In this document: piece after piece, positions 18,154 through 27,592 of the stretch | How positions within the stretch are numbered: the first letter of the stretch is position 1 | Layout of the letters: each line of letters starts with the position of its first letter | Source of the DNA: Planctomycetia bacterium | Lineage (GTDB): Bacteria; Planctomycetota; Planctomycetia; Pirellulales; UBA1268 | Assembly: GCA_021414115.1 (NCBI GenBank) | Contig: JAIOPD010000080.1 | Coordinates: 1 to 51,130, forward strand | Reading direction: 5' to 3' | DNA: 51,130 nucleotides | Made by a program: the position numbers and the translations under genes | Notes under the pieces: generated by a model | Database searches by the model: none | What the model was told of the DNA's origin: nothing | Seen by the model: only the letters and a program-made list of their open reading frames with translations

Positions 18154-20595
18154 TCAGCGGTCAGCATACACCCGGGTGATCTCTTCCTTCGTAATCGGCG
18201 CCGGTTGATCGGCGCTCGTGAGTTGCACCTGCACGCGCTGGTCGCCGGCGCGACGGCCCTTGGCGCGAATGCGAAACACCGCCTCTTCGGCCGGGGCGAG
18301 TTTCGCGAGCGGCTCGAACGTCACTGTGAGATTCTCGAAGCGATGGCCGCCCGGGCCCTGAGCGTCGAGCGGTTCGAGGTCACCGAGCAGGGTGGCCACG
18401 AGCCGCACACCGGTCGCGGGCTTCGTGCCCAAGTTACCAACGCGAACGACATATTCCGTCACGCCATCGACCTCGATCGGATCCTCGCTGTCCACCACCT
18501 CGAACGACAACGCGGCGAGCCCCTCGACGTCGCAGGTGTGCGCCACCTGGTCGGCAAGCCCGTCGGCGCTCCGCGCGGCGGCGACGATCTTCTGTGGACC
18601 GAGCTCGACCGGCATGACCACCATCTGCACCGAGCCGGTCTCCCCGGCCGGGAGTTCCTCGAGGTTCCAGAGCACGCGATGGGTGCGATCGTCGTGCCAG
18701 CCGGCGTTGTTGGCCTTCACGAACTTCATTCCCGGGGGCAGCTGAGCAGCCAGTTCGACCGCCCGTGCCGGCGCGGTGCCGGCATTGACCATCGAGATCG
18801 TGCAGGTGGCCGGTCGCTGCAGGAAGCGCCGCAGCGGCATGTCGACGGCCAGTTCGAGTGTCGGCGCGGTGACCTCGATCGGCACCTGGTGCACGACCTC
18901 GACGCCGCCGTCGGCCCGCGCGGAGAATCGCGCGGCGTGTACCCCGGGCCCGCGGGTGCCGAGCACGAGATCGAGCGTGCGCGACTCGCCCGGCCGCAGT
19001 TGCCCGACGTCGAACTCCAGTTCGCGTCCCGAGCGATGGGAGACGTTCTCCGGCAGAAAGCCCTCGAGCACGACGCCCGTGGCGGTTCCGGTGCCCGGAT
19101 TGGTGACCGTGATCGTGATCTGCAGGTCGCGGCCGATCAGAACGGGCGCGGGCTCGGCGCACTCGATGCGGAGATCGGGCTTGGTCGCCCGCGACCGCAC
19201 CGAGGCATCGGCGCGGAAGCTCACGCTGGCGATGCTGCCGATCTCTCCCTCGACCTGAGGCATGACCTCCATCGTCACGATCGCCTGTCCGCCGGGTGGC
19301 ATGGTGCCGAGCAACCAGGCGAGCGCGCCCTCGGCATCGCCCGAGGCCTGATTGATCGGGCTTGCCGGCGGCGTCGTCGTGACCAGCGACGTGCCCTGGG
19401 GCACGGCATCACGGAGCATGACTTCGTGGGCGGTGGCGCTGCCGATGTTGCGGACGAGGATCTCGTAGCGGGCCGGCTTGCCGACCGAGATCTCGCGCGG
19501 CCCCCGCTTCTCGACGGAGATCTGCGGCGTCTGCACCCCTTCGAGTTGCATCGGTCCAGGGCGACCCTGGCCGGTCGTGGGCCCGGGCTGGGCATGCGCC
19601 GGTGGCGGGGCCGAAGGGATCACTTCAGGATCGGCGTCGGCCAGGCCGCCGACCAGGGGCGGCGCTGCTGCGAAGGGCGATCCCACGCCGACTGGCGGTG
19701 TGGCCGCCAGGGGAAGCGGCGCTGCCGGAGTCGCCGCGATGCCGCTGGTGGCGGCCGCTCCAAACGCGGGTGGTGCCGACCGCTGGGACGGCACCGCGGG
19801 CAGTGGTGGGAGCGGTGCGGGAGCGTTTGGCGCTGCCGGAAAATCTGGTGGTGCGGCACCGAAGGCCGCAGCGGCCGGGGGCGGCTGCGGCGCGGCCACG
19901 GCACGGTCGCCTGGATCTTCGGGCATGGGCTCGGCCGCGGGTAGCTCGGCCGCGGACGGTACTCCAAACGCGGCGGGTGGGGAAAAATCCGCTGGTGCTG
20001 AGGCGGCGGCATCACCGGTCGCGTCGCTTGCTTCCGTCGTGGCCGCGGATGGCGGCGCACCCTCGTCGGCGGGCGGGATGGCTTCCGTGGTGGTCACCTC
20101 TGGCACGGCGTCGGCGGGCGGCACGAGATCGGCCGAGGAATAGCGGGAGAACCTGTTAGTCGGCGTCGCCGATTCACCCGCTGCCGGAACAACCTGGTCT
20201 GGCAGGTCGAGCGACGCGGGTTTGGTGGGATAGCGGTCGTCGGCATCACGATCGCGGGACGCTGCCCGCGGTTGCCAGCGATCGTTTCGCGTGGGCGGAG
20301 TCGCGGGCAGCGCGTTGTCGATGGGCGGGAGCAGGTCGGGGGCGGCGTCATTCGCCGACTCAGCGCGGGCGTCGAGGAGCGGCTGGGGTGGCGACGCATC
20401 CTCGGCGGCGACGGCGGGTGTCTCCGGACCGATGTCGTCGGGGCGGGGCGAGCGGCCGATGCCGAGCGCCCAGACGAGCCCGAAGCCCACGGCGGCACAG
20501 ACGATTCCGCCGATCACGGCCGAGAGAGGTGAGTGCCGCGGAGAGACCACGAGATCCTGACGGGACGGACGTGGTTGGGCTGACGGAACGGACAT
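18154..20595 (-). CDS. Membrane-anchored DUF11-repeat protein with Pro/Ala-rich stalk
   Basis: 813 aa. The cytoplasmic N-terminus (1-23) is followed by one membrane helix (about 24-46, SAVIGGIVCAAVGFGLVWAL). Residues about 50-350 are a Pro/Ala-rich, low-complexity stalk. The C-terminal 460 residues are about four DUF11-like immunoglobulin-type repeats at roughly 357-465, 470-575, 578-690 and 695-805. Each opens with a phrase such as GKPARYEILVRNIGSATAHEV, GRDLQITITVTNPGTGTATGV or TEYVVRVGNLGTKPATGV. This layout is typical of planctomycete envelope proteins that project into the periplasm or outside. Role unknown, perhaps structural or adhesive. It is the last gene after fhcD on the minus strand (138-base gap), probably only by position. 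Confidence 0.85.
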   Translation of the reverse strand: MSVPSAQPRPSRQDLVVSPRHSPLSAVIGGIVCAAVGFGLVWALGIGRSPRPDDIGPETPAVAAEDASPPQPLLDARAESANDAAPDLLPPIDNALPATPPTRNDRWQPRAASRDRDADDRYPTKPASLDLPDQVVPAAGESATPTNRFSRYSSADLVPPADAVPEVTTTEAIPPADEGAPPSAATTEASDATGDAAASAPADFSPPAAFGVPSAAELPAAEPMPEDPGDRAVAAPQPPPAAAAFGAAPPDFPAAPNAPAPLPPLPAVPSQRSAPPAFGAAATSGIAATPAAPLPLAATPPVGVGSPFAAAPPLVGGLADADPEVIPSAPPPAHAQPGPTTGQGRPGPMQLEGVQTPQISVEKRGPREISVGKPARYEILVRNIGSATAHEVMLRDAVPQGTSLVTTTPPASPINQASGDAEGALAWLLGTMPPGGQAIVTMEVMPQVEGEIGSIASVSFRADASVRSRATKPDLRIECAEPAPVLIGRDLQITITVTNPGTGTATGVVLEGFLPENVSHRSGRELEFDVGQLRPGESRTLDLVLGTRGPGVHAARFSARADGGVEVVHQVPIEVTAPTLELAVDMPLRRFLQRPATCTISMVNAGTAPARAVELAAQLPPGMKFVKANNAGWHDDRTHRVLWNLEELPAGETGSVQMVVMPVELGPQKIVAAARSADGLADQVAHTCDVEGLAALSFEVVDSEDPIEVDGVTEYVVRVGNLGTKPATGVRLVATLLGDLEPLDAQGPGGHRFENLTVTFEPLAKLAPAEEAVFRIRAKGRRAGDQRVQVQLTSADQPAPITKEEITRVYADR

Positions 20596-20733
20596 GGCGA
20601 CGACCCTCGCTTGGCCTCGTGGGACCCGAAACCGGGACGGACTCCCGCCGGCTCATTCGGGGGAGTAGCAAAGCCCGGGATCAGGGAGAAGGTCAGTCAC
20701 CGACCGGGCGGCAAGACGCGGGGCTGGAGCGGT

Positions 20734-21627
20734 TCAGGCCGACGCGAGAATCTGGTGAAGATGGAAGTGAAACTTCCCCAGTTTGCCGCCGTAGTTGCCG
20801 GCGGCGATCGCTGGCACGTCGGGGCCGACGGCGGCCCTGATGCCTGCGGCCATTGCCGCGGCCACGGCCTCCTCATGGGTCCCGTCGATCACGATCTCCA
20901 GGCAGCAGGCGGCGTCAGGGTGCAGACTCGTCGGCTCGCGGCCCGCGAGACCAGGGCAGAAGGCCTCGTTGGTGCTCGCCCGCAGCGACTCATAGCGGGA
21001 GCCGACCTTGCTTCCCGATCGGACCACGCCGCCCGGAAAAGGCGTGATCGTGCCGGGAACCGTCGCCACCGCATCGACGGCCCGGCGGGCGGCGTGGAGG
21101 GCCGCATCGAGCGAGCGGCCCTGCACGATCACATTGCCGCCGCCGATACCCTTGGCGATGCCGGCCGTCTCCTCGATGAGAAACTCGCCGTCCATCACCG
21201 GAACCCGCCAGAACCGCCGGCCGTCGATGACCTTCGATTTCTCGTGGCCATCGCCGAAAAATCGCACATGACCGCCAAGGGGAATGCGTTCTTCCTCGGT
21301 GGGCATGCCGTCGAACACCGCCGTGGTCGGACAGGTAAGGAGGCACTGGGCGACACGATTGGCCACCGCTTTGGCCAGGCTTTCCCCGGAGAAGGCGAAG
21401 AGGAGCACGAGCCCGCCCGGCCGGCCGTCGGGAGTTTCGTCGGCCGCGAGGAGCCGCTCCACGCCGACTTCAGCGTCGCAGCCGATCACGCTCGTGCCAT
21501 AGCCGCACGTGGACCGCAGGGCGGCGTCGAGCCAGTGGCCGTCATGGGCCGTGACGAGGAGCCGGCAGAACCGGAGCCGGAACGCCTCGGCGAACGTGTC
21601 GATGATCTGTGTGGATTTGATGAACAC
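20734..21627 (-). CDS. fhcD: Formylmethanofuran--tetrahydromethanopterin formyltransferase
   Basis: 297 aa when started at GTG 21627, which has AAGGAG eight bases upstream; the GTG at 21636 overlaps that Shine-Dalgarno and is unlikely. The enzyme moves the formyl group between formylmethanofuran and tetrahydromethanopterin in the C1 oxidation pathway. Family blocks run the whole length: IIDTFAEAFRLRFCRLLVTA, TSVIGCDAEVGVE, ETPDGRPGGLVLLFAFSGES, CLLTCPTTAVFDG, FFGDGHEKSK, WRVPVMDGEFLIEE, ITPFPGGVVRSGSKVGSRYE, LRASTNEAFCPGL and AIAAGNYGGKLGKF. In planctomycetes and methylotrophs it usually belongs to an FhcABCD complex; no other subunits are adjacent here. Confidence 0.95.
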   Translation of the reverse strand: MFIKSTQIIDTFAEAFRLRFCRLLVTAHDGHWLDAALRSTCGYGTSVIGCDAEVGVERLLAADETPDGRPGGLVLLFAFSGESLAKAVANRVAQCLLTCPTTAVFDGMPTEEERIPLGGHVRFFGDGHEKSKVIDGRRFWRVPVMDGEFLIEETAGIAKGIGGGNVIVQGRSLDAALHAARRAVDAVATVPGTITPFPGGVVRSGSKVGSRYESLRASTNEAFCPGLAGREPTSLHPDAACCLEIVIDGTHEEAVAAAMAAGIRAAVGPDVPAIAAGNYGGKLGKFHFHLHQILASA

Positions 21628-21776
21628 TGGGAACACTCCTTACCGTCGTGAAAGCGGAAGCCAGACGTGGAACCGGCGGAATCCAGGTGTTCCCGCGTCG
21701 GGCGATCGCGTATCTTACGGTTCGCCGCCGCGTTTCCGGGTTTTGTGGCGGCGCTCCGCTGGGAAGGATACCGCCG

Positions 21777-24104
21777 ATGCTGTCGCTGTTGCTCTGGCTG
21801 ATTCCACACCGCTCCATGTCGGGCCCATGTCGCGTCGTGGCGGGCTGTCTCGGGGTCTTCATCGTCTCCATGGCCACGGCCGCCGAGGGCGATGCTCCCC
21901 CGACAAAACCGGCCGATCTCGGCGTGACGATCGTGCCCCGTGACGCCGCGTTTCTCTCGTCGTCACTGCGGCTTCGCGAACAGTACGACCGGATCGTCAC
22001 GAGCAACGCCTTCGCCGCTCTCAAGTCGCTGCCCGTCATCGCGAGGGCACTCGATTCGATCGACGAGCAGCGGACGACCCCCGGCAGCCCGTTCTCAACG
22101 TTCGACACGTTCATGCAGCTCCCCGAAAACGAGCGGGCCGTGGAACTGCTCACCGACATGATCTCGACCGACACGTTCGTCTACGGTGAGCCCTCGTGCA
22201 TCTCGTTCTGGCAGCTGCTCCGCAAGCTCACCGCGGCCCAGCAGCGGGCGGGGATCGGTGCGGCGGGTGCCGGGATCGACATCGAGGAAGACGTTGACGA
22301 GGAAGAAGACGCCGACGACGAGGACCTCGCCGTCGAGGTCGGTGGTGATCTCGACGCGGGACGGGCGGCCCGGCTCGTGCTCGAGACGCTGGCCGACAAT
22401 CTCGACCTCGTCGTGGTCCCCGACGTGGTCTGGGGTTTCAAGACCACGAAACGCGAGATCGGCGCGGACCAACTCAAGCGGATCGGTGTACTCGCCAAGA
22501 TGCTTCTCGACGGAGATCCCGAACTCGCAGAGTCGTTCGAGCGGCGGAAGGTGGCCGGGACCGAGATGCTGACGTTCACGCTCGACGGTGAGCGCGTGCC
22601 CTGGGACGACCTCGAGCGGGAGGTGATCGACGCGACTGGCGACGAAGACCTGGTGGCCAAGGTGTTCGACCGGTTGCGGTCACTCGACGTCGTGGTCGCC
22701 CTCGGGCTCGTCGGCGACTGGGTGATTCTCTCCGTGGGTGACTCCGTCGATCATCTCGAGAAGCTCGCGCTGCCGGGAAGCGACAAGCAAGGGCTGGTCA
22801 CGCTTCCCGCCTTCAAGCCGCTCCTCGATCACCTCGACAAGCGGATCACGGGAATCTCCTACATGAGCGAGTCGTTGAACGAGGCGGTCGGCCCCTCACG
22901 ATCCGACATCGAATCGATCGCGTTGATCACCGATGAACTGGACGACGACGGCCTGTCGGACGAGGCGCAGGCCGATGTCCGTGAGCTTGCCGAGCGGGCC
23001 GCGGACGAATACGCGAAGCGGCTGCCGAAGCCCGGCCCCTGGACGGCGGTTTCATTCCTCGCCGAACAGGGCTACGAGGGCTATGTCTGGAACTGGGCAC
23101 GCAACCAGCCCTTCGACGGCTCGAAGCGGCTCGACCTGCTCGAGCACACTGGCGGCGCGCCTCTGGGCGTGCTCGTGTCACGCATCAAGTCCGACCCCGC
23201 TGCGTTCGACGCCGCCGCCGATCTCACCCGATCCGCCTGGAAACTCTTCGAGAAGCATGGACGACCACGTCTCAGCGACGAGGACGGCGAACGGTTCGAC
23301 GAGTTCGCCGAGCATGTCGCCCCGCTCGGCGACAAACTCGCGACGATTCTCCGCGACAAGCTCATGAAGAGTCTCGCCGACGGCCAGATCGGGCTCGTGC
23401 TCGACGCCAAGGCACGGACGAAGCGGCCGCAGGCCGAGTTGCCGGCATCGTCTGATCCGCTGCCGCTCGTGGAGCCGGCGATCGTGCTGCCGCTCGACGA
23501 CCCGAAGCTCTTCCGTGAGGGGCTCAGCGATCTCTTCGCGCTCGGTGACGAACTCACCGAGGCCGTGCGGGAGATGAATCCCGACGCGGTGCCCGCGGGC
23601 TATCGCATCCCCGAGCCCGAAAAATCAAAGAGCGACGGAGGCTCGGTCTGGTCATGGGCCCTGACCAACAGCCGACTCGACGAGCAGGTCCGGCCCGCGA
23701 TCGGCGTCGGGGAGAAGGCCGTGGTGTTTTCGCTCGTGCCCAAGCAGATCGGCCGGATGCTCGTGGAAAGCCGGCTCGAGACGGGCGCGCAACTGACGAA
23801 GTTCGATGAGCCGCTGGCGGGGGCTGCCGCTCTCGACTTCGCGGGGCTGGTCGACGTGCTTCAGCCGTGGATCGTCTATGTGACGCGGTACGGCTGCGTG
23901 CAGGAGCGGGATGGCTCGGTCGATCCCGATACGGAACTCACGGCTGCCGACGAGAACGAGCAGGCGAAGGAGGCCCTGGAGCACGCCAAGGTGGTGCTCG
24001 AGGCGCTCAAGTCGCTCCGCGCGGCCGTCGCGGAGACGTCGTTTCGTGACGACGCGCTCGTGACACATTGGCGAAACGTCATCCGCGACATGCCGGCGAA
24101 GTGA
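21777..24104 (+). CDS. Large secreted hypothetical protein
   Basis: 775 aa from ATG 21777, which has GGGAAGGA eight bases upstream; the in-frame start at 21648 adds an implausible basic tail. A signal peptide (about 1-38, hydrophobic VVAGCLGVFIVSMATA) indicates export. The protein is strongly acidic in one patch (about 170-190, EEDVDEEEDADDEDLAVEVG) and otherwise helix-rich; its start (FLSSSLRLREQYDRIVTSNA) resembles DUF3352-like secreted proteins, but I do not recognise a family. It is divergent from fhcD (149-base spacer), and its 3' end overlaps ribD by 26 bases tail to tail. The acidic patch could bind calcium. Function unknown. Confidence 0.75.
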   Translation: MLSLLLWLIPHRSMSGPCRVVAGCLGVFIVSMATAAEGDAPPTKPADLGVTIVPRDAAFLSSSLRLREQYDRIVTSNAFAALKSLPVIARALDSIDEQRTTPGSPFSTFDTFMQLPENERAVELLTDMISTDTFVYGEPSCISFWQLLRKLTAAQQRAGIGAAGAGIDIEEDVDEEEDADDEDLAVEVGGDLDAGRAARLVLETLADNLDLVVVPDVVWGFKTTKREIGADQLKRIGVLAKMLLDGDPELAESFERRKVAGTEMLTFTLDGERVPWDDLEREVIDATGDEDLVAKVFDRLRSLDVVVALGLVGDWVILSVGDSVDHLEKLALPGSDKQGLVTLPAFKPLLDHLDKRITGISYMSESLNEAVGPSRSDIESIALITDELDDDGLSDEAQADVRELAERAADEYAKRLPKPGPWTAVSFLAEQGYEGYVWNWARNQPFDGSKRLDLLEHTGGAPLGVLVSRIKSDPAAFDAAADLTRSAWKLFEKHGRPRLSDEDGERFDEFAEHVAPLGDKLATILRDKLMKSLADGQIGLVLDAKARTKRPQAELPASSDPLPLVEPAIVLPLDDPKLFREGLSDLFALGDELTEAVREMNPDAVPAGYRIPEPEKSKSDGGSVWSWALTNSRLDEQVRPAIGVGEKAVVFSLVPKQIGRMLVESRLETGAQLTKFDEPLAGAAALDFAGLVDVLQPWIVYVTRYGCVQERDGSVDPDTELTAADENEQAKEALEHAKVVLEALKSLRAAVAETSFRDDALVTHWRNVIRDMPAK

Positions 24105-25206
24105 CGACCCCGCGGAGGAAGATGTCGCCGCCAGGATGAGACACATCCTCGACCAGCAGGTTGGGCACGTCGGGCAGCGGCGGCAGGTCGCCGCCCGTGC
24201 CCGAGCCGCCGAGGATGCGGGGGGCGATGAAGGCCCAGACCTCGTCGACCTCCCCGGCCGCGAACATGGTTCCGAGCATGGTGGGCCCGCCCTCCACGAG
24301 GAGGTTGGTCAGTTGGCGGGCACCGAGTTCGCGAATCAGCGTCGTGGTCCGGGCGGTGCGGTCCTGTTCGCCGCCGCGCCAGACCTCACAGCCGGCTGCC
24401 GCGAGGGCCGCGGTCCGATCGGCGGGCGCGTCGGGGCCCACGGCGACGAGCACGGGTGTTTTGCCGGCGGTCTGCACCAGCCGGCTCGACAAGGGCAGGC
24501 GGGCGTGCGAGTCGAATACGATCCGCAGCGGCTCGCGCGGCCCAGATGACGTGCCCGGCTCCGGTCGGACCGTGAGCAATGGATCGTCGGCGAGCGCGGT
24601 GCCGATGCCGATGGCGATCGCGTCGATCCGACTTCGCAGATCGTGCACGAGCGCCCGTGATTGCGGCGAGGAGATCCAGCGGTCCTGCCCGGCGGCGGCC
24701 GCGATTCTCCCGTCGAGGCTCATCGCCCACTTGGCGAGCACCCAGGGTTTTCCGGCGGTGACCAACTTGCGAAACGGTGCCGTGAGGCGGATCGCCTCCT
24801 GCTCGAGCAGGCCGGTCTCGACTTGGATTCCTGCCTGCCGCAGGGCTTCGAGACCACGGCCCGCCACTTCGGGGTAGGGATCGCCGGCCGCGACCACGAC
24901 GCGGGCGATGCCCGCTGCGAGGATGGCGGCGGTGCATGGTGGCGTCTTGCCGTGGTGGCAGCAGGGTTCGAGCGTCACGTAGAGCGTCGCTCCCCGCGCC
25001 CGCTCGCCGGCTGCCTCGAGAGCGGCGACCTCGGCGTGTGGGCCACCGAACCGATCGTGCCAGCCCTCACCGATGATCCGGCCACCCTCGGCGGCGGTCG
25101 CCACGACGGCGCCCACCTGCGGGTTTGGTTCCACCGCGCCGCGGCCCCGCGCGGCGAGCTCGATCGCCCTCCGCATCGCCGCCTCGTCGAACGCCGTGAA
25201 ACTCAT
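24079..25206 (-). CDS. ribD: Bifunctional riboflavin biosynthesis deaminase/reductase
   Basis: 375 aa from ATG 25206; upstream in-frame sequence is Arg-rich and unsupported. The N-terminal deaminase domain (about 1-145) has the zinc set His57 in PHAEVAAL, Cys82 and Cys91 in PCCHHGKTPPC, with Glu59 as proton carrier. The C-terminal reductase domain (about 150-370) has KWAMSLDGRIAA, DDPLLTVRP, RIVFDSHARLP, NLLVEGGPTMLG and the final PRILGGSGTGGD. It carries out two successive steps from the GTP-cyclohydrolase product toward riboflavin. The gene lies 31 bases after the SEC-C-type protein on the same strand, so the two are likely co-transcribed; no other rib gene is nearby. Confidence 0.95.
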   Translation of the reverse strand: MSFTAFDEAAMRRAIELAARGRGAVEPNPQVGAVVATAAEGGRIIGEGWHDRFGGPHAEVAALEAAGERARGATLYVTLEPCCHHGKTPPCTAAILAAGIARVVVAAGDPYPEVAGRGLEALRQAGIQVETGLLEQEAIRLTAPFRKLVTAGKPWVLAKWAMSLDGRIAAAAGQDRWISSPQSRALVHDLRSRIDAIAIGIGTALADDPLLTVRPEPGTSSGPREPLRIVFDSHARLPLSSRLVQTAGKTPVLVAVGPDAPADRTAALAAAGCEVWRGGEQDRTARTTTLIRELGARQLTNLLVEGGPTMLGTMFAAGEVDEVWAFIAPRILGGSGTGGDLPPLPDVPNLLVEDVSHPGGDIFLRGVVTSPACRG

Positions 25207-25237
25207 GGATGCGGCCTGTGGCCGGCGGCCAGCCGGC

Positions 25238-27421
25238 TCAGTTCGGTGTCCAGATGACCTTCTTCTCGCCCGCCGGGCCGGGCTTCTCGCCGCCTGGCGT
25301 CCAGAGCTTGCCCGACTCGGCTGCGGGCAACGCCGCGCCGCCCGCCGGCGGCGGTCCGCCGGCACGTCCGGCGAGCGCCGAGAGATCGACGCCCGCTTCC
25401 ATCATCACTTCGGCGAACGCCTGCAGCACCTGCTGATCGCGGCCGTGGTCGCGCCGCAGGTGTTCCAGGAGCCGCATGGTGTCGGCCTCGTCGCCCCGCT
25501 GCATCCGCACGCGGAGTTCGGCGACATCCAGCATGCCGTCGTTCGCCTTGAGCTGAGCGGCGATGCCGCGAAGCTCCGCGATGATCTCGAGCTTCCGCAC
25601 GCTCGCAGTCGCCCGATCCTCGAGCACTCCCAGAGCTTCCCAGCGGTCGGCCGGTGTCGCGTCGGGCCGTGCCGCGAGCGCCTCGGCGGCCCGTTCCGCG
25701 GCCCGTTCAAACCCGGCATCGAGGGCGGTCACGAGCACGCCGCGGAGCTCGTCGATCCCGATCTTCGCCATGTCGAGCCGGTGCCAGCGCAGCGGCGGCA
25801 GGCCGTCTTGAAGCGGTTGCAGCGATTCGATCGTCGCCGCCGGCGGCATGCCGAGCCGGCCGCGCACCGCGGTCCATGCGTCGCAGGCATCGGGCTGCCG
25901 GGAGGTGGCCTCGCCCTCCGTCACGAGTGCCTCCACCCGCTTGCCGCCGAGCGGATCGCGGAGCGCCTCGCGGGGTGTCTTGCCGAGCAGTTCGGGCAGC
26001 GGCGTATCGGGCCAAACGTCGAGAAAGCGATCCCAGACCGCCTGCCGCTGCTCCTCGAGAAGCGTGTCGAACACCGATGGGTTGCCCGCGGCCACCGGGG
26101 CGGGCGGTGCCGTGGGAGGCAGCATGCGAAACTGGCTTCCCATCAGCCAGTTGGTCGGCGCGGTGCCGGGCATGGCGTCGCCCCCTTCGTCGGCTGCGAA
26201 TCGGCAGCCCAGCAAGCTCTCGACACCGGGTCGGGCCGTGTCCACGTCGGGAGCAAAACCCTGGAGCAACGCCTCGGGCTCGCGGTCGGTTTGACGACCG
26301 AAGATGAGCAGCGTGGCCAGGAGCCGCGCCGGGCTTTTGTCGTCGTAGATCCGCCAGGCCGACCGGGGCGGCACGGCCCCTCGACTCACCCACTGGGTCC
26401 GGTCAAAGGGAGCCGGGTCGCAGTTGCCCACATGGCGGAGTTTGTCCTCGAGGAGTTCGATGGCGGTCGTGCCCTCCTCGCCCAGCGGTACGGCGAGCGC
26501 GGCGGCGCGGCTCGCGAAACGGATCAACGGTGAGCGGTCGGGATCGGCCTCCGTCTCGAGCGCGATGGCGCGGCCCATCGCCTCCACGGCGTCGTCATGC
26601 GGCACGTCTTGGAGCCTTGCCACCGCCACCCAGGCCTCCGAGGCCTCGAACGGGCGGGCGAGCATTTCGCAGATGACGGCGATGTTGGTGAACAGTTCGC
26701 GTGACTCTCCCGCCACGCCCTTGAGGCTGCGAAACGTGGTCAACGCCTTGGAGAGCCGCCAGGCGTGGGCCGCCTCGAGCGCCGTGTCGAAGTCGGGCCG
26801 CCACGGCGAGTCGCCCGGGGCCTCCTCGAGCCGCACCCGGGTGCGCAGTGCCGGCGGCACGCCCGACGAGCCGACGATCGACGCCAGCAGCCGCCGCTCG
26901 TCTTCCGAGCCGAGCGTGGCATCGGTGAGCCAGTCGACGATGCCCTGGGCGAATCCGACATGCCCGAGCTGGGCCGCGGCCTGCACGAGCGTCGCCGCGA
27001 TCCGCACGAGTTCCGCCGAGATGTCCGGGCCTTCGCCGCCCGCCGCCTGGTGACGCGCTCGTTCACGAGCCTGGTCAAAGGCGGCGGCCGCCTCCTGCAT
27101 GCGGCCCGCGATCGCGTCGGTGACCGCCGCATGGCCGAGCGCCAGCGGATTGTCGGGGAAAGCGTCGAGAAACGCCCTGCTGCTGGCGGATGCCTCCGCG
27201 TACCGCTTCGACGCGAGTTCGAGCTTCGTGCGGGTCGCCATCAGACAGGCACGGCCGGGCGTCTTTTCCTCGAGCCGCTTCACCTGGTCGAGCGCCGCGG
27301 AGATCTGGTCTCCCTCGACGAGTCTGTCGAGTTGTTCGAGGTCGCCGACGAGATCGGCGCAGCAAAACTTGATCTTCTTGCCGGTGCCGCCGGGACAGGG
27401 GGCGTAGGTGTCGATCGCCAT
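25238..27421 (-). CDS. SEC-C-type metal-binding protein with large TPR-like helical body
   Basis: 727 aa from ATG 27421, with GGAGAG about 11 bases upstream. A longer in-frame extension runs antisense through the sigma-54 activator gene and is not real. Residues 9-21 (PCPGGTGKKIKFC, then C) match the SEC-C zinc motif found at the C-terminus of SecA, but the second cysteine is replaced by Gly, leaving three. The body (about 25-700) is helix-rich with TPR-like pairs (FLDAFPDNPLALGHAAV). The C-terminus is Gly/Pro-rich. It may bind a ribosomal or secretion partner. It starts divergently from the sigma-54 activator and precedes ribD. No signal peptide. Confidence 0.8.
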   Translation of the reverse strand: MAIDTYAPCPGGTGKKIKFCCADLVGDLEQLDRLVEGDQISAALDQVKRLEEKTPGRACLMATRTKLELASKRYAEASASSRAFLDAFPDNPLALGHAAVTDAIAGRMQEAAAAFDQARERARHQAAGGEGPDISAELVRIAATLVQAAAQLGHVGFAQGIVDWLTDATLGSEDERRLLASIVGSSGVPPALRTRVRLEEAPGDSPWRPDFDTALEAAHAWRLSKALTTFRSLKGVAGESRELFTNIAVICEMLARPFEASEAWVAVARLQDVPHDDAVEAMGRAIALETEADPDRSPLIRFASRAAALAVPLGEEGTTAIELLEDKLRHVGNCDPAPFDRTQWVSRGAVPPRSAWRIYDDKSPARLLATLLIFGRQTDREPEALLQGFAPDVDTARPGVESLLGCRFAADEGGDAMPGTAPTNWLMGSQFRMLPPTAPPAPVAAGNPSVFDTLLEEQRQAVWDRFLDVWPDTPLPELLGKTPREALRDPLGGKRVEALVTEGEATSRQPDACDAWTAVRGRLGMPPAATIESLQPLQDGLPPLRWHRLDMAKIGIDELRGVLVTALDAGFERAAERAAEALAARPDATPADRWEALGVLEDRATASVRKLEIIAELRGIAAQLKANDGMLDVAELRVRMQRGDEADTMRLLEHLRRDHGRDQQVLQAFAEVMMEAGVDLSALAGRAGGPPPAGGAALPAAESGKLWTPGGEKPGPAGEKKVIWTPN

Positions 27422-27512
27422 GCGGGTGTGCTCTCCAAGACGTCGGGAAACGGCCGCGCAGACCAACCCGAAATGTACCAGACCCATGATGCTGCGGAAG
27501 CGGCGCGGTGGG

Positions 27513-27541
27513 TTGCCCAGCGTCCTCGCCGCCTGCATACT
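27513..27541 (+). promoter_or_regulatory. Candidate sigma-70-type promoter of the sigma-54 activator gene
   Basis: TTGCCC (27513-27518) and CATACT (27536-27541) are 17 bases apart, each matching 4 of 6 consensus positions. The predicted start is near 27548, about 45 bases before the gene. Planctomycete consensus promoters are poorly defined, so confidence is low. Confidence 0.3.
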
Positions 27542-27592
27542 TGTCGCGACAGGCGCACGGTTGGCGGCCGCTAGCGCCCGAGGCTCGTATTC

